From Ceratobasidium sp. AG-K (Eukaryota > Basidiomycota > Agaricomycetes > Cantharellales > Ceratobasidiaceae), in the NCBI GenBank assembly GCA_037039685.1, contig JAWNGF010000001.1, positions 4,402,001 through 4,466,000 of the forward strand: DNA of 64,000 bases, given 5' to 3'. Positions 1 to 10,138 of this stretch are shown one piece after another. Position 1 is the stretch's first letter, and each line of letters starts with the position of its first letter. Position numbers and translations under genes: made by a program. The notes beneath the pieces were generated by a model. It was not told the origin of the DNA. It worked only from the letters and a program-made list of their open reading frames with translations, and searched no databases.

Positions 1-384
1 GGCTCCGAACACATGCGTCGGACAGGGGTCTGCAGAGAGGTATCGAATCACGGGTAGAAAGCATCTTGAGCGGTAAATTAAAGTCAAATAGTCACGCATA
101 TATGTAGATTATCAAAAGTAGTGCTGTACAATATTCAAGTGGGTACACGACACAACACTTCCATTAGGAGCTACTGATAACACTTACAACCAATCGCAGT
201 ACATCGCCGTTCATGCATCCCCGCAGGATCAAAATATGCCATGCAGCCCCCCGAAGAGCTATATGACGTAGTGCCCAAACTATGCCAGCCTAAAGCTATG
301 GAAGTGAACGAGTAATAGACTGACCTTTAGATAAAGCCACCGCTGGGCTTCAAGGCCTCGAATACTGTCGATAGGACCGTGAAA
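1..384. other. non-coding stretch, nothing recognised
   Basis: AT-rich sequence at the window edge with frequent stops in all frames. I see no coding pattern, RNA gene or repeat unit here before the dispersed repeat begins near 385. Confidence 0.5.
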
Positions 385-1175
385 TAGAGGGGCACCTGTC
401 AAAGCCATTACACCTCAGCACTTGCACTCCCATTGTATCCACAGACGCAAAGATAATCTCAGCTCCATGCCAAATAAACTCCGCCGTAGCGGCCCCAGCT
501 TCGAGGTTGAGCCCGAATCACCCCCATGCCCAGCAGTCCATCCCCTGGGCAAAAAACAAACCGGCGCGTGACGCAGCCGCCACCCTGCCAATGCGGGGGT
601 GCGGAACTCATAATATATACAAGACGGACATAGAAAAAGGAGGGGGATGGGGGTTTTAACCATTCGCTGTATGGGACAAGCACTAGACCGCGTCAGGTGC
701 GGCCGTTCACCGTCCGCGCAGCCAGCCCCAGCAGCTATGGAATGGGACAGAGCGCGAGGGCGGAGGAGGGTGGGTGACATGGAGTGGTGGAGGAGAGGTA
801 CTGGTAGGTCAACCTACCTGGAGTCCTAGAGCCAGGCGTCGCATGAAGATGGCAGCGAAGGATAGGGAAGAGCAGAGGGAGTTGGCAGAGTCGGTATCGA
901 GGCGGGCTTGATTTATGCGCTCTATGCGCCTCTCGAGCCAACACTGCAGCAAACAACTGGAGCTCACGGGACTCGGGGGCTAGGAGCAGAAGCTGCGATC
1001 GCCGGGGAGCAGGCAGGGCCGGAGGATTGAGCTAGACCATGAACACTGGGGTCCTCGCCCCTATGGTCGTGTCTCCTGTCGGGGTGTTGCTCGCCTGAGC
1101 CGAGGCTCTGGCAAGGTAGATCGAATTCAGTACAGGACTAGGTATGTAACATCAACAAGAGTCTTCCTTGTACAA
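385..1175. repeat. dispersed repeat, copy A (about 0.8 kb)
   Basis: This segment matches 53576-54378 in the same orientation over almost its whole length, with clear base changes and small indels. Blocks that match well include the stretch around 410-560, the stretch around 630-760 and the stretch around 1035-1080. It holds a perfect 16-bp palindrome (GGTAGGTCAACCTACC, 803-818). On the minus strand an A/T-rich CATAAAT core near 905-920 corresponds to TATAAAT in copy B. No open frame is kept between the two copies, so it behaves as a DNA repeat and not a gene. It could be a solo LTR or a non-autonomous element; I see no certain target-site duplication. Confidence 0.75.
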
Positions 1176-1977
1176 TCATATTTCAAGCGATTTATCGGCC
1201 CACTTGTAGGGGGACCTACATGATGGTATCTAAGCTAATGTCCCCAAGTACTACCCTAGAAATCTAAATACTGCCGCTTTACGAACACGATATCCATTCA
1301 TATTGATTACTTTTATGGTTTCTAGACGTTACTGAAACAAGTATAGAAGTCGCCTAAAGTACCATTACTTACGTATCGAAACGTTACGGCGATTGAGAGA
1401 CGCATATATGCAATGGGAATTGGGTCGCCAAACTCCTGCAAGAGGGTAGCCTGGCTGCCCTAATACTGCAAACTTATTCTTTTAGTTGACCTTGTATGGC
1501 TTTAGTATATGCGGGAATATGCAAATAATATGACTTTGGGGACAATGCAGACACGGCTGTAGCCTGACTACGTTAAGGTTAGTGTTCGAGAATAATTGAA
1601 GGTAGTTTTCACTCACTTCCCGTTATATTGATATCTTCTCCAACTAGTGAGGGCGCAAATCTCTCCAACGGATAAAGATTTGTACCAAGCGAGCGCGCTG
1701 CTGTGGCTGTCTTCCAAGTGTTCCCGCTGAGGCCTGTGCATCACCCAGGCAAAGCGTGGCGAGTTGCTTCAGATGCCTTCCGGTTTGCCGGATATAGAAA
1801 TAATTGCATCAAATTTGTTATTTTGGAAGCCTGCGATGCGAGTTGGTCGCATTGACGGAGACCGCAGCAGTCGACCGTCGACAATGGCACGTTCTAGACG
1901 CAAGCGCCGGTACCGTTGCTGTGCCTTGCGCATACACATGACTATTTTACCTTACAAGCGTATGCATGACGGAAGGG
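1176..1977. other. non-coding upstream region
   Basis: About 800 bp between the repeat and the TATA box of the secreted-protein gene. It is AT-rich and broken by stops in every frame. The 3' part probably carries regulatory sites for the gene at 2197, but I recognise no specific motif. Confidence 0.4.
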
Positions 1978-1985
1978 TATAAAAG
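1978..1985 (+). promoter_or_regulatory. TATA box of the duplicated-module secreted protein gene
   Basis: TATAAAAG lies about 210 bp upstream of the ATG at 2197. It is followed by a long pyrimidine-rich leader (about 2025-2190), the usual layout of a strongly expressed fungal gene. Confidence 0.6.
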
Positions 1986-2196
1986 GTTCGCTCTTGGACA
2001 CTATACCAGCCAACAAAGCGACTCATTTTTTCTCTCTGCGCATATACGGACACTTTATCATTTTTACCTTTTGAGAATCAAGCAACTTCCTCACCGCCTT
2101 CATATACTCTCTCTACTCCATTTTTAGACCTAAATTTCTCTCCTCTTCACCCCACATCCGTTTACTGCTTTCTACCACACTACTAACACCACGACC

Positions 2197-3270
2197 ATGT
2201 TCGGTTTTTGTTCTCGCACCGTCGTTCTCGTCATTCTCGCCTCTTCTGTGATTGGCGCTCCCATCCCACAGGCTCAGAACCAACCAACTGCTAGTCAACA
2301 AGGGCAATCGCCTAGTGTTGGGGTGAGATTTGGGCAGCCTCCTGAGCGAGACTTATCCTGAACTGACATTCCTTCCAGAAATCTGCCGATCCCAGCTCCC
2401 AGGCATCAAGTGTCTTCGGTACGACTACTGATACGCCAAACTATCAGGACTCTCCTACTGGAGTCTGTATTGTACCTGCTTTTGCTAGCGATGCTGGGTT
2501 TGGTACCGCCAGGGCGCCGCTGACGACCGAACAGGCGCTTCAGCTCTGTCCCAAGGCTAATCGCATTGTGGTGCGTTGACAGTGCGCCGAGTAGACCGGT
2601 TAGGCGAATAACAATTGATTGCAGGTCCAATCTCAAACTGGGAAACGTGAGGCACAAGGTAAGTCATTCAAATGTATGCGTCAGCTAGTCTAGCAGGGTT
2701 TCTGAGCGGTATTCCACACCTAGGTACTGGTCAGGGCAACAACGTCGAGCAACCCAACAATCAGAATGCCCAGCCTTCTGGGATTGGAAGCACTCAACCG
2801 ACAGGATCAAACGACAGCCAGCAAGGTAACGGCGAAAAGGCCCCCGCTACCGGAAACACTGGGTCGCAGAACGGCACCACTGATCCTCAAAGCGGCGCTG
2901 GCTCCGGTTCGGGTTCTTCTCAGCAAGGCCAGCCGATCAGCGTAGGGGTAAGTATCATAGTATATCGGCCTTGAGGATAGCTGAAGTAACAACACTGTCA
3001 ATAGAAAGCGGCCAGTCCTGTTTCTCAGGCTTCAACTGTGTTCGGAACGACTACCGAGAGTCCAAACTTCTCGACGTCTCCTACTGGCGTTTGCATTGTT
3101 CCCATGTTCGCCAACGAGGCTGGCCTCGGTAGTGAAAAGACTCCACTCACGAACGAACAGGCTTTGGAGCTCTGCCCCAACGCGACCCGCATTGTTGTGA
3201 GTAGCTCGTGCGCGTTGAGCGTTGACCAAGTGACTGATATTGGGCACATTTCCAGGTGTGCACGAACTAG
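2197..3270 (+). CDS. secreted protein with two duplicated two-cysteine modules
   Basis: Six exons read cleanly: 2197-2322, 2379-2570, 2625-2658, 2724-2947, 3005-3196 and 3256-3270, giving 260 aa. The N-terminus is a signal peptide (hydrophobic VVLVILASSVIGA, likely cut near residue 18-20). Exons 2 and 5 are each exactly 192 nt in phase 0 and encode homologous 64-residue modules sharing VFGTTT, SPTGVCIVP, EQAL, LCP and RIV. Each module therefore has two conserved cysteines. The residues just before each module are also duplicated (SQQGQSPSVG and SQQGQPISVG). Between the modules is a low-complexity linker rich in Asn, Gln, Gly and Ser. I do not recognise the family. A role outside the cell (wall or host contact) is only inference from the signal peptide and composition. 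Confidence 0.85.
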
Positions 3271-3560
3271 GTGAAAGATGACGAACCAAGGGCGGTTTTA
3301 TTTTCTAGACTCGGACATTTGGACACTTGTGCATGCTTGTCTAGTACATTCCCTTGCTTAGTTTTGAGAGCAATTATCATGGATGTTGTCGTATCACTGT
3401 GGTGTAGGCGTAGAAGCGCCGAGCCCACGGACCTCGGCCCCGAGAACTCTGTCAAGAACACGCGTTTCTCTGGGCACGACGTCACCTATGAGCGTGTTGA
3501 GCAGTGCCAGCTCCACTCGCAGTGCCTGTTGCGTAGTTGTTCTACTCCACAAAATGCTGG
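3271..3560. other. intergenic, no gene seen
   Basis: This is the 3' flank of the secreted-protein gene and the upstream flank of the gene at 3642. The open frame here has no start context and no family resemblance. Confidence 0.5.
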
Positions 3561-3567
3561 TATAAAT
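3561..3567 (+). promoter_or_regulatory. TATA box for the gene at 3642
   Basis: TATAAAT lies 75 bp upstream of the ATG at 3642, a normal distance once a short leader is allowed for. Confidence 0.5.
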
Positions 3568-3641
3568 GGTCCTGGGATCCCGTAATTCGAGGAACAACCT
3601 TCCAGTCACTTACGTTCTTCGCCCCATCATTCGAATCCACA

Positions 3642-4189
3642 ATGCCTCTTTTCGGTAGTCGCGCTCGTGAACCTACTCCTCCACCTCCTGTTACTACCAA
3701 TGAGACCGCCCCTCGTCGTTCTCGCTCTCTTTTCACGCGCCGTCGCTCGAGTGCCAGCAGCATGAGCTCTGTCAACTCTGACCGTGGCCAAACTTCGCCC
3801 CGTCGCAAGGGCCTGTTTGGTATGGGCGGCAACCGCAAGTCGGATCCCGTAATCGATAGGTAAGCTCTACCTCTTGGCTTGTCGACATCGGTTACTAATA
3901 GTGCGTGCAGGGACCCGGGTGTTTTGGCCGCTCGCGAGAAGCTGAGCGCTGCTGAAAGGGCCGAGCGAGAGGCCGACCGTGCTCTTGAACTTGCTCGTCG
4001 TGCTGTCATCGAAGCCCGAGACCACTGCAGGCAGCTCGAAGCCCAGGCCGTCGAAGAGTGAGTGCGATCACAGAGCTCGACAAGTATATCCACTAACGCT
4101 GATCTTTCAGGGCTCGCCTCGCCAAGGCTAAACGCACTGAAGCTCGCGGTCTCGGAAAGCAGGCTCGCGGCCTCGGTCGTCACAACTAA
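3642..4189 (+). CDS. small basic protein with C-terminal helical region, unknown function
   Basis: Three exons (3642-3859, 3911-4057, 4111-4189) give 147 aa, with both splice junctions restoring an Arg or Glu codon. The first half is rich in Pro, Ser and Arg and looks disordered. Residues from about 75 to 130 form an Ala/Glu/Arg-rich amphipathic helix (LSAAERAEREADRALELARR) likely to be a coiled coil. The tail is basic and Gly-rich and ends in GLGRHN. I believe proteins of this type, with a disordered Ser/Arg head, a charged helix and a Gly-rich end, are common in Agaricomycetes, but I know of no assigned function. There is no signal peptide or membrane segment. A TATA box sits 75 bp upstream. 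Confidence 0.8.
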
Positions 4190-4460
4190 TTCCAATCTCA
4201 TGACATTATGACTTGAAGATGAATGTATTTCTCGTGTAGCTTTAAGCGTTCTATTCCTTTGTACTGGATATCCTGTTTACATATCATAATTCAGTTATTT
4301 CAGACAAGCCAAAGTGCCCGATCGGCATGAGCATCACGTGAGAGGTTCTGACCACGTCGCTGATTGCCCCGACCGCAGCTTAGATCCAACCACCACTCTA
4401 CATCGATCGCACAGTCTAAAGCGTTCCTTGCCTGATCAAGTATTGAATTCCATTGAATCC

Positions 4461-5747
4461 ATGGCCACTCGATCTTCGCACAACAAGAACAACTCTGGTG
4501 AGGTTCTTAGATTAATCCTGGAGTCACACGTCTCATTTAGATCTCCGGTTAGCGGTGAAGCGAATCCTACAAGAGGCCAAGGAGTTACAGAACGACCCAT
4601 CACACGAGTACAGTGCAGGCCCTCTGGAGGTGAGTAGCGCTTGGCCCGGCGCTAGTTTCCTTGTTGACGCCTCGTTTCTCCCCGCAGAACGACATCTTTG
4701 TGAGTGCAATGAAAGCACTCATGGGCACACCGTCTGAAAAAAACCATCTAGGAATGGCATGCAACCCTACGAGGCGCCCCGACACTGAGTTTGAAGGGGG
4801 ACTATACCACTGTCGGATATTGCTACCGGCTGAATACCCATTCCGACCGCCGTCGATTATGCTGTTGACACCGAATGGCAGGTTCGAGTTGAACAAGAAG
4901 GCAAGCTACCCCGCTCTGATTCCTTCGTTCTGCTCTGACGTAGTGCCCATGCTAGATTTGCATCAGCTTCACCAACTGTAAGCTAGGTCCTAACAAGGGC
5001 GTTCCTTTGCTTATCACAATGCACAGACCACGAGGAGCTTTGGCAACCGGCCTGGGGCGTTCGAACAGGTGTGGACCAATGACAAACTACCGGCATTCTC
5101 CATTAACCGTCGCTTCAATTTGTAGCTATTATAGGACTGCAGGGTTTCTTTCCTCACAAAGGCGAATCGGCCGTTGGCGTAGGTGCGCTCGAGTATCCTA
5201 TCGCGGAGCGAAAACGACTTGCGGCATTGTGAGTCCATTCCCTTTGGAGAAGTATTATATATTGATCGTAGGAAACAGGTCTCGAGAATGGCATTGCCCA
5301 GACTGTGACCAGACCAACCTCGAGATGTTACCCGACCCCCCAGCCTCGACCGAGTCCCCTGCAGCGTCGGACACCAAACCGGAGAGTGGGGCCAACGAGG
5401 TGACTGTAGTAGCAGAGGCCAAGCCCGAGTCGGAACAAGTGACACAAGCGACCCTTACATCTCCAGCTATCCCCACCAACGACTCTTTTGGGAGCGAGAG
5501 CACGGTGCAACCTGCTAACCCAACACCCACCCCAACCACACCAGCCCCATCAGCCACCACTGCTGGGCCACCGCGACCGATGCCAGGAAGTGCACCTTCA
5601 CCCGTCGTTGCCACCAGGACCAGCGTCGGCGTTGCACGCACGACTCGACAGGTTCGCCAATCGGCTCGACCACCCATTCTGCTTGATCTCGCTATCGTAT
5701 CTCTTGTATCCATTTTTATCGCTATCCTTGCTCGTAGAGTACTGTAA
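4461..5747 (+). CDS. UBC6: ubiquitin-conjugating enzyme E2, tail-anchored (Ubc6/UBE2J2 type)
   Basis: This is an ER-associated-degradation E2. The start MATRSSHNKNNSAVKRILQE matches Ubc6 (exon 4461-4497, then 4553-4629). A 12-nt exon (4688-4699) encodes NDIF. The UBC fold follows with EWHATLRG, DTEFEGGLYH, YPFRPPSIMLLTPNGRF, ICISFTNYH (the Cys is the catalytic residue) and WQPAWGVRT. The tail is Pro/Thr-rich and ends in one membrane segment (about 20 residues before ARRVL), the family's tail anchor. The exon ending at 4900 uses a GC donor (gcaagc). The frame is broken at 4777-4780, where the CCCC run must be five C to join ..RGAP to DTEF.., so as written the gene is frameshifted. I think this is an assembly error. 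Confidence 0.9.
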
Positions 5748-5983
5748 ATATGTTATTAACCAACTTGCAACTGTGAATATCATTTTTGTTTCGGACTTTC
5801 GAAAGCATCTGCATCTGCTGGGCGAGCAAGCAATAAGTATTTAAAAACTACACGTGCCATCTCATCATAAACATGCTGTAGCCCATGCACCTTGTACAGA
5901 GAATGGGACGTCTGCGAGACCAAATAAACTCAGTAAAGTGAAGTGATTTAAACAGAAATGTATGGATCTGCGATCCAGGACTC

Positions 5984-6943
5984 TCATCTGCCTCCCATCA
6001 TCCGCATGCGATCTGCAAACGGCGTGTAAGTGACGAGTATACTGTTTAGGACCGACGACGAACCTGGATGAACGCCTGGTGGTCCGGACGGGGCACCAGG
6101 TCCGCCTGCTGGAGGGCCGCCCGTGTTGGGGGGGAAAGGCGGAGCACCACCAGGTGGGAAGGGTGGCGCGCCATTAGGTGGGAATGGTGGCGCTCCGTTG
6201 GGTGGGAAGGGCGGTGCTCCATTCGGAGGGAACGGAGGAGCAACACCGTTTGGTGGGAATGGGGGAGCACCGTTAGGCGGGAATGGGGGGGCTTATAAAT
6301 GGAATGACGTTAGAGCCTGCAAAAGCTTACTCGGGGAAATACGTACCACCCATCGGAGGAGCACCAGGACCTTTTGACATTATCAGTAAGCTGTATTTAA
6401 TTAACGCTATAGTAATCACCTCTCATGCCCATCGGAGGGCCGCCTGGGGGGAAACCACCAGGCGGGAAAGGAGGGAAGGCGCCAGGTGGTGGTCCTGATC
6501 ATACTCGTCAGCCAACTAGCCGCCCGATTTCGTCAGGCAAACATACCTCCAAAGCCCATAGGTGGCGGTCCAAAGCCAGGTCCACCGAAGCTCGGAGGTG
6601 GAGCACCGAATGCGTTGGGGCCAAAGTTGAAGCCGCCTCGAGGGGACCTCCTCCAGACTCGTAAGCCGAAGTAATCTGGTCGATGATATTTTGTGCCTTG
6701 TCGTGTCCTAGAGCTATCAGAGGTCGGTTTAGCATACGAGGATTAGAGCAATAACGTATGGCTTACATGCATAGTAATCCTGAACGTTGGACAGGTGATT
6801 CCTTCCACTGTTGTGAGCCTTTCGTACTAGACATGGGAAATTTTGTCAGCTAGGCCCAAAGCACAACAATGGTGATGGTACTCACCGGACGTAGAATCGT
6901 GGGTCAGAAACACATCGCAATAGTCGCAATAGTGTTTTGGCAT
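5984..6943 (-). CDS. YHC1: U1 small nuclear ribonucleoprotein C (U1-C)
   Basis: U1-C stabilises pairing of U1 snRNA with the 5' splice site. The start (6943) reads MPKHYCDYCDVFLTHDS, then RKAHNSGRNHL and YYASLGHDKAQNIIDQITSAYE. That is the family's C2H2 zinc finger (Cys6, Cys9, two His) and its adjoining helix, spread over short exons (first exon 6886-6943). The C-terminal half is low complexity, with tandem APPFPPNG-like repeats (about 6 copies, 6060-6300) and an end of RMRMMGGR. A 24-nt exon lies at 6347-6370. The frame breaks at 6642-6645, where five G on the + strand are needed to join SGGGP to RGGFNFGPN. The gene is divergent from LSM3 across a 106-bp gap. Confidence 0.9.
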
Positions 6944-7049
6944 TTTGGGGAGGTGGTGGTCGCAAAGTCGTAAGCGCCGACTTGACTTTGAACCTTGGGT
7001 TGCTTTTGCAAATACAGTCTCTGCCAGTCACAACATCTGAACCACTTTA
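6944..7049. promoter_or_regulatory. bidirectional promoter, U1-C / LSM3
   Basis: Only 106 bp separate the ATG of U1-C (minus) from the ATG of LSM3 (plus). Both core promoters and both leaders must fit in this gap or overlap the first exons. I see no TATA box in it. Confidence 0.6.
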
Positions 7050-7504
7050 ATGGCCGACGGAGGGGGATCTGCCACGGTACAAGAGCCGTTTGATCTAATC
7101 AGGCTTTCTCTGAGCGAGCGGGTATACGTCAAGTTGAGGGGTGATAGGGAGCTTACAGGTGTCTTGCACGTAAGTTTATATCGCGTGGCCAGGTTATGTA
7201 TTATCTTACTGGTTTGGCTAGGCGTACGATGGACATATGAACTTGATCATGAGCGATGTCGAGGAGTCTATTATGATTGTAGAAAATCCTGAGGATCCAG
7301 CGAATCCGAACATCAAGGTAAGTAGACGAGTAGAACTGCATGCGAGAGACTGACGCGTTTGCTGTGTAGGTCGCGAAACGAAATGTAGAGATGCTCTTTG
7401 TTCGTGGAGATGGTGTTATATTGGTAAGTTTACAAGGGTCATTCCTGTGAAACTGTATGAACCCCCCCCCCCCCCCCCGACAGGTATCGCCTGGAGCGCG
7501 ATAA
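7050..7504 (+). CDS. LSM3: U6 snRNA-associated Sm-like protein LSm3
   Basis: Four exons (7050-7169, 7222-7317, 7370-7423, 7484-7504) give 96 aa, the normal LSm3 size. The Sm1 motif is [31 protein letters not shown] (split by an intron after GVLH) and the Sm2 motif is [13 protein letters not shown]. LSm3 is part of the LSm2-8 ring on U6 snRNA and of the cytoplasmic LSm1-7 ring used in mRNA decay. The last intron carries a run of 17 C (7462-7478) as its pyrimidine tract, directly before the GACAG acceptor. The gene shares a short divergent promoter with U1-C. Confidence 0.95.
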
Positions 7505-7670
7505 TTATTGTCAACAAACATACGACATAGCAAGACAGAATATATTATAACACTGTCATTCGCCTACCAGTACCTGGCGTTCAGATCCGAATCATTCTCA
7601 TAAGACTCGCGCATTAAAACAGTCAGACATGCAAGCCTTGTATATTCTACTAAACTGGATGTTCTAGAAC

Positions 7671-9914
7671 TCAATAAACATAACGGAAATACGGGTTTTG
7701 TTTGTCGGTCAAATCACTCCACGCTGCCCCTTCAGCTCCCTCGCTTGATCCCCTCTCGCGCTTCTCATCGAGCGCGCCTTGCTCATTTACGCCCTGCCTA
7801 TGATCCCGTCGTCTGTTCTCAATGACGTACATAGCCCTTAGTACAAGTGAGGCCACTGAGGAAAACACCATCACTACTATGATGCTTATCCAGGCTTTGG
7901 GATAGTGCTGTGCGCGAGTGGTGGTATCGATCAGGTAGGGTGCGACGATATTCCCGACGTTGTAACCAATGAAGATGCCGCCGCTGAAAACGTCTGGTTG
8001 TGGGCAGCCAGATTAGCGGCTTTGGATTAGCTAGTTCCTCGGGCCCTCACCTTTTTGGTGTGACCCGCTATGTTCGCTGTAGAGAGACTGAGTAGAAGAA
8101 CATAAGGAGCACCAAAAATCTTGCAAGCGACCGGTTAGTAGTGCTTGAATATAATCTACCTGTCAGCGTACCGCAAGTAGGTAATACCCTGCGGGAACGT
8201 AAGATCGTTAACAGGCTTTTTGTATTCGGGAGTATGCAACGTACCAAGAAGCAATGGCCCTCTGTGGCTCCAGTCGTACTTCCAAATCACAATAGCTCCA
8301 ACCATCACGGGCATACATGTGATCGGAATGAGTAGTGTGCGTGAGTTCTTCCATTTGGATGCGATCCACCTGTGCACTAGTTGACGCATATAGAGAGGTG
8401 AACAGCAAAATTAGACGTACCCCGTAATATAAATGCTGACAGCGGTCGCTGCTCCCCCCGGTGTGAGCATAAGGATGGTCTTGAGCGAACTATAGCCAAA
8501 CGACTGGGCATAGTTTAGATATGGATTCCATTGCAAGTCAGGTTGCGTACCTTGACAATTTGGGCACCAAAGGCCGTAACGCCTCCATTCGTGACGTACA
8601 GTGCCGCTCTACAAATGTTCAGTCAGCGTATCCCCTCCGCTAACGCAAGCGTTCCACTCACCCCATAAGCATGAATATCCAGATCTTGACGTCCGTAATG
8701 GCTTCGACAAACTGACTTCGCTTGAACTTTTTAGACTCGACCCCAGTCATGTTATCTCGCAATCTCCGAACAGCAAGCTTTCGCTCTTCAAGCGAAAACA
8801 TGCGAGCTGACATGGGGTTGTCGGGTAACAAAAAGAGAAGAAGAAATCCCCAAGCAATTGTCCAGCTGCCGGCTACCGCGCGGTCCCATTTAGCAAGTTG
8901 GATGGGATAACAGTTGGGGACATACCAAAAATGTACATGTATTTCCATGTTGCTAGTGGTGCATTTTGTGCACTCCTTCCTATGCCATAGTTCACTGCCC
9001 CCGAGAAGATGGAGAACAACCCAGTAGCAGAGTACCAGATGCTAAGAACGCTCGTAAAAAAAAAAAATTAAAAAAAAATGGGAATGACGGAGATTGAGCT
9101 TACCCGATACGTACTGGCTGTTCGCTGCGCTTATACCACATCGAACTCACGATCAGGAAACCAGGAGACACTGCTGACTCCACCACCCCAAGGAATACGC
9201 GTTGGACTACTATACCCGGGTAGGATTTAACTACTATCGTTAGCATCACCACAACGCCCTACAAAGGAGTTAGTTTGGCATTTGGTCTCTTTGGTAGGAC
9301 TCACCCAGAGGATAACCATAATAGATAAGGTTTTCCCCACGGGAAACTTTTGCAAGAGGAAAGCCATTGGATATGATGCGACGAGGAACCCCCAGTAAAA
9401 TGCCGCTGTAGCCGTTGAGAAACGCGTGGTTGATGACACAGGGGGGGTTCCGGATGTCACTATGAGGTCCTTTGCACATCTGTAAGATAGGGAGTCCGCA
9501 TATTATGCTGCTGGGACGTACCATATCCTGCAGTAATCCAAAGACCGAGGCTGATGAAAAGATGGCCTTGTCATACTATTTCTGGTGCTCAACACGCAAT
9601 ATTTAATCTGAAGCACTCGCCACTCACATATTGTAGACCGTATGACATAGTCAACAGTGGCATCAATCTACAGTTGGACAAACGGGTGTGAAATCATGTG
9701 GTTCTAAAGAGCCATCAACTTACAGCAAGTCTATCTTCCAAAGCAGCCTTCGTTCGGCTTCGGGATCAATCTCATCGGACTCGAGGTCGTGGGTCGAGAG
9801 GTCGGCCAGAAATGCTGCAGCAGCATCCCTATCCTGGATACTTGTCTCGGGGGATACAACCTCGTTCGACTGGATCGGAGACTTGGAACGGCTCGGCCTC
9901 AATTCGTGAGACAT
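7671..9914 (-). CDS. MFS transporter, allantoate permease (Dal5/anion:cation symporter) family
   Basis: A multi-exon gene starting at 9914 (MSHELRPSRSKSP) with a cytosolic head ending in EIDPEAERRLLWKIDLL, a typical lead into TM1 of the Dal5/Tna1 family. Recognisable pieces in order are an FYWGFLVASYPMAFLLQKFPVGKTLS helix pair, GFLIVSSMWYKRSEQPVRIG, SWTIAWGFLLLFLLPDNP followed by a charged central loop (RMFSLEERKLAVRRLRDN), then the C-terminal half. The protein ends DLTDKQNPYFRYVY, a common closing motif of this family. These proteins import small organic anions such as allantoate, nicotinate or other vitamins; the substrate cannot be read from the sequence. It is divergent from the M13 peptidase gene across 224 bp. 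Exact inner exon borders were not all resolved. Confidence 0.85.
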
Positions 9915-10138
9915 GGTGGTGGGTCGGAGTTGAGAAAAATCACCGGAGGTTAGGGTTATCGAGCAATCATCGAGTTGAGCTATATGCTATCCCTCACTTG
10001 TTCCTGGAGGATCCCATGTCTAGACTTCGTGATGAAGGCAAAAGCTGGTTCTCGGACCCTGATATGACTCAGGATTAGTCAGCGTAGCCTCATGGGATGA
10101 CGACCCTTCAACTTGACTAGACACAGACGACGACAGCC

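Noticed and set aside
735..956. Protein gene inside repeat copy A, with similar words in copy B (54024-54323)
   Set aside because: The similar peptide words come from DNA similarity. The frames diverge quickly through indels and neither copy keeps a full frame.
3271..3585. Third module or extra exon of the secreted protein
   Set aside because: The frame here lacks the VFGTTT/GVCIVP/LCP pattern and follows the stop codon; the clean end is V-C-T-N-stop at 3270.
6123..6377. Plus-strand glycine-rich frame (GGKGGAPPGG.. repeats)
   Set aside because: It is the antisense shadow of the U1-C proline/glycine repeats. The minus strand has the zinc finger, splice sites and conserved helix.
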